A DNA stretch of 64,000 nt from Methylotenera sp. GTDB taxonomy: Bacteria; Pseudomonadota; Gammaproteobacteria; Burkholderiales; Methylophilaceae. The stretch spans positions 62,001 through 126,000 of the forward strand of contig JABFRQ010000001.1 of NCBI GenBank assembly GCA_013141075.1. Direction: 5' to 3'. Below the pieces are notes generated by a model. It was not told where the DNA came from and searched no databases. It saw only the letters and a list, made by a program, of their open reading frames with translations. Shown here one piece after another: positions 62,527 to 64,000 of the stretch. Positions within the stretch are counted from its first letter, which is position 1; every line of letters starts with the position of its first letter. A program made the translations under genes and the position numbers.

Positions 62527-62946
62527 TTATTTCTTAACCCAAGCACCGTCTTTTTGATACCACCAGCCACTTTGCGCTTTATCTATCCAGCGGCCAGCAA
62601 ACGTGGCTTGAATATCGCCGCGCCATTCTGGGTGGCCGTTACCAGCTGCTATTTCTTTATACAATGCATTGCGGTCACCATTTTCTGCAGCTACTAAGGT
62701 ATTGATACCTTGTCTGTCTTTAAGTGGTAACGCGGTGGTATCACGCACTGCGATTAAGCCATCTCCCGTGAGACCTATTGCGCCGCTGGCGTAATGTGGG
62801 GCAAGCTGCGTGTGACGTGCTTGCATGCTGGCTTTAATAGCCGAAATTGTTGGGGTGTTCACGTCTAAATCAGCAGCAGCATTTGCCAAATTGCTTGATA
62901 AAAACATCATCACCGCCACTAAAAATAGTTTGATAAATTTTTGCAT
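62527..62946 (-). CDS. ydbL: YdbL family protein (DUF1318)
   Basis: A 139-residue secreted protein with a signal peptide (about 1-24) and the DUF1318 body: LDVNTPTISAIKASMQARHTQLAPHYASGAIGLTGDGLIAVRD. In E. coli ydbL follows ynbE and ydbH; the same set is seen here. Its C-terminal half (WRGDIQATFAGRWIDKAQSGWWYQKDGAWVKK) is the usual one. Function is linked to YdbH-dependent lipid transport by position only. Confidence 0.9.
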   Translation of the reverse strand: MQKFIKLFLVAVMMFLSSNLANAAADLDVNTPTISAIKASMQARHTQLAPHYASGAIGLTGDGLIAVRDTTALPLKDRQGINTLVAAENGDRNALYKEIAAGNGHPEWRGDIQATFAGRWIDKAQSGWWYQKDGAWVKK

Positions 62947-62986
62947 GTTATTTCCTTTTTAAGACGCTTAATTTTATGATGCTTAA

Positions 62987-63190
62987 TTATTTAGCTGGTT
63001 GTGCTGTAGGCGCATCTGCTGGCTTATCGGTAGGCGTTGGTACGCCATCTTTTAGCTGCCAAACTTCGTCAATAATTTTATCCGCGGCCTTTTCTGCGGC
63101 AGCAGCGGGGAAATAAATGTTAATAGTCACGCAGGCTGATAGCAGGCCAATTAACGTTAAAATTGTGATGGGTTTGATGTTTTGTTTCAT
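62987..63190 (-). CDS. ynbE: YnbE family lipoprotein
   Basis: A 67-residue lipoprotein. Lipobox LLSACVTINIYFPAAAAEKAADKIIDEVW with Cys20; this is the YnbE core. In E. coli YnbE is an outer-membrane lipoprotein that pairs with YdbH to bridge the periplasm for lipid transport. It sits between ydbH and ydbL, 53 bases after ydbH. The tail is Pro/Ala/Asp-rich. Confidence 0.9.
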   Translation of the reverse strand: MKQNIKPITILTLIGLLSACVTINIYFPAAAAEKAADKIIDEVWQLKDGVPTPTDKPADAPTAQPAK

Positions 63191-63243
63191 TGTTTATCCT
63201 TTTTTAAACTTACCACTTTTGTTATGTAGCTTAGCATCAAGCC

Positions 63244-64000
63244 TTACTTCACCAGCATTTTAGTATTGCCATCAGTAATGCGCTTCATTCTACCTAGTAA
63301 ATCAGCCAAACTGACTTTTTGTGTATAGCCATTCACATTAACGGCAGGGATACCTTTCCCTTTAACGATAATGTACCCCGTTGCGGTTGACTCCACACCA
63401 CCTAATTCACATACATCTTGTCGTAATTTACAACTTAAACCAATTTTATCGTAGTTAAATTCTTTAAAAAACCGTAAAAAAGTACGTTGCACGGCGGCGG
63501 CTGTGCCTTCGCCACCTAATGCGGTAATGTTTTCAACCGCGCGTTGTGATATTTTTTTTCTCTGTTTCGTTTCACCCGTGTGAATATAAGCATCTAAATA
63601 CACAGGCTTCCAGTTTTCTAGCACCATATTTTTCACATCGCCCTCTAGTTTTCCCGAAATATCGCCAAAGCTAAATGTGCGCGTCACCGCGCCTAAATCA
63701 ATATCGCGCATCAGCAACTCTGCTCGCATACGCGGCGCAACCCCGAGTGGGTCGTCAATTTTAAGCTTATCCATCGCGATGGTGCCATCAAACACGTTAA
63801 ACGTCATTGCGCCATCCATCGCGAGTTGTTTGCCTGCATAAGTGATTTGCGGCACTTGGCCCGATATTTTGCCCTGCATGGCTGGCCAGCCTAACGCCTT
63901 GCTAAACTCATTCATTGAAATTGGCGTTAAATTCATACTTAAATGCCAGTACCAATTATCCGCAATCATCGCGGCAGATAAATCAGTAAAGTTCAGAGCG
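63244..64000 (-). CDS. ydbH: YdbH family AsmA-like protein, C-terminal part
   Basis: The frame is open to the right window edge, so only about the last 252 residues are seen. It shows GKISGQVPQITYAGKQLAMDGAMTFNVFDGTIAMDKLKIDDPLG and the C-terminal SLADLLGRMKRIT of YdbH (AsmA-like bridge proteins that move phospholipid between membranes). The neighbours ynbE and ydbL support the call. Any start codon inside the window (for example the ATG at 63969) is internal. Confidence 0.88.
   Translation of the reverse strand, partial: ALNFTDLSAAMIADNWYWHLSMNLTPISMNEFSKALGWPAMQGKISGQVPQITYAGKQLAMDGAMTFNVFDGTIAMDKLKIDDPLGVAPRMRAELLMRDIDLGAVTRTFSFGDISGKLEGDVKNMVLENWKPVYLDAYIHTGETKQRKKISQRAVENITALGGEGTAAAVQRTFLRFFKEFNYDKIGLSCKLRQDVCELGGVESTATGYIIVKGKGIPAVNVNGYTQKVSLADLLGRMKRITDGNTKMLVK

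Overview
The window looks like chromosome from a betaproteobacterium of the Methylophilaceae type (Methylotenera or a close relative). This is inferred from protein character and gene order, not from a database search. Supporting points are the long block leuC-ecn-leuD-leuB-asd-fimV-truA-trpFBA-accD-folC-dedD-cvpA-purF-metZ, the FNR/hemN pair, and a tmRNA whose tag reads ANDETYSLAA. Base composition is moderate to AT-rich. Nearly everything is chromosomal housekeeping; no prophage, insertion sequence or CRISPR array was seen.

Layout. 1-21.9 kb, minus strand: the start of a partial gene, then (in transcription order from the right) rfbD-rfbA-rfbC (dTDP-rhamnose), ppnP, yajQ, leuC-ecn-leuD-leuB, asd, fimV, an EcfT-like membrane protein, truA, trpF-trpB-trpA, accD, folC, a DedD-like SPOR protein, cvpA, purF and metZ. 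22-26.7 kb: tRNA-Ser(GGA), ssrA (tmRNA), a marR-yceI-CDGSH cluster with a strong operator palindrome, a NERD protein, smpB, and ratA-rnfH. 26.7-33 kb is the most accessory-like stretch: a DUF4124 protein, a GntR regulator, a secreted GlcG-like protein with a small lipoprotein, a flavin reductase beside the ruin of a GTPase gene, a HEPN-like protein, an unknown secreted protein, and a three-gene zeta-like toxin module hooked to the end of glnS. 33-43 kb: glnS; birA-coaX-SPOR; surE-pcm-nlpD (without rpoS); a thioredoxin; a TPR/TolB-like protein. 43-56.4 kb: an aldehyde dehydrogenase, nitroreductase plus old-yellow-enzyme, a second YceI, pirin, tadA, a Bax-inhibitor-1 protein, nagZ, peptide ABC permeases, an L,D-transpeptidase, a PaiB-like protein, a peptide-binding lipoprotein and a radical SAM enzyme. 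56.4-64 kb: fnr and hemN (divergent), ompW, rlmD, a DEDD exonuclease, and the ydbL-ynbE-ydbH set (ydbH runs off the window).

How genes work together. FNR has its four iron-sulfur cysteines, and near-identical class II FNR boxes lie before hemN and ompW, suggesting a small local oxygen-response circuit. ssrA and smpB, the two parts of trans-translation, lie 2.8 kb apart. The leu, trp, asd and met genes form a superoperon-like amino-acid block with accD, folC and purF.

The least expected signal is a family of short dispersed palindromes, consensus arm near TGCCCTGCGAGCC with an 11-base asymmetric loop close to GCATGGATATT. I count six intergenic copies and three REP-like stretches inside coding sequence (rlmD, the signal peptide of the second yceI, nagZ). 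A different palindrome family is read through in frame by the small antitoxin-like gene after glnS. At least three further palindromic repeat families are scattered through the intergenic spaces.
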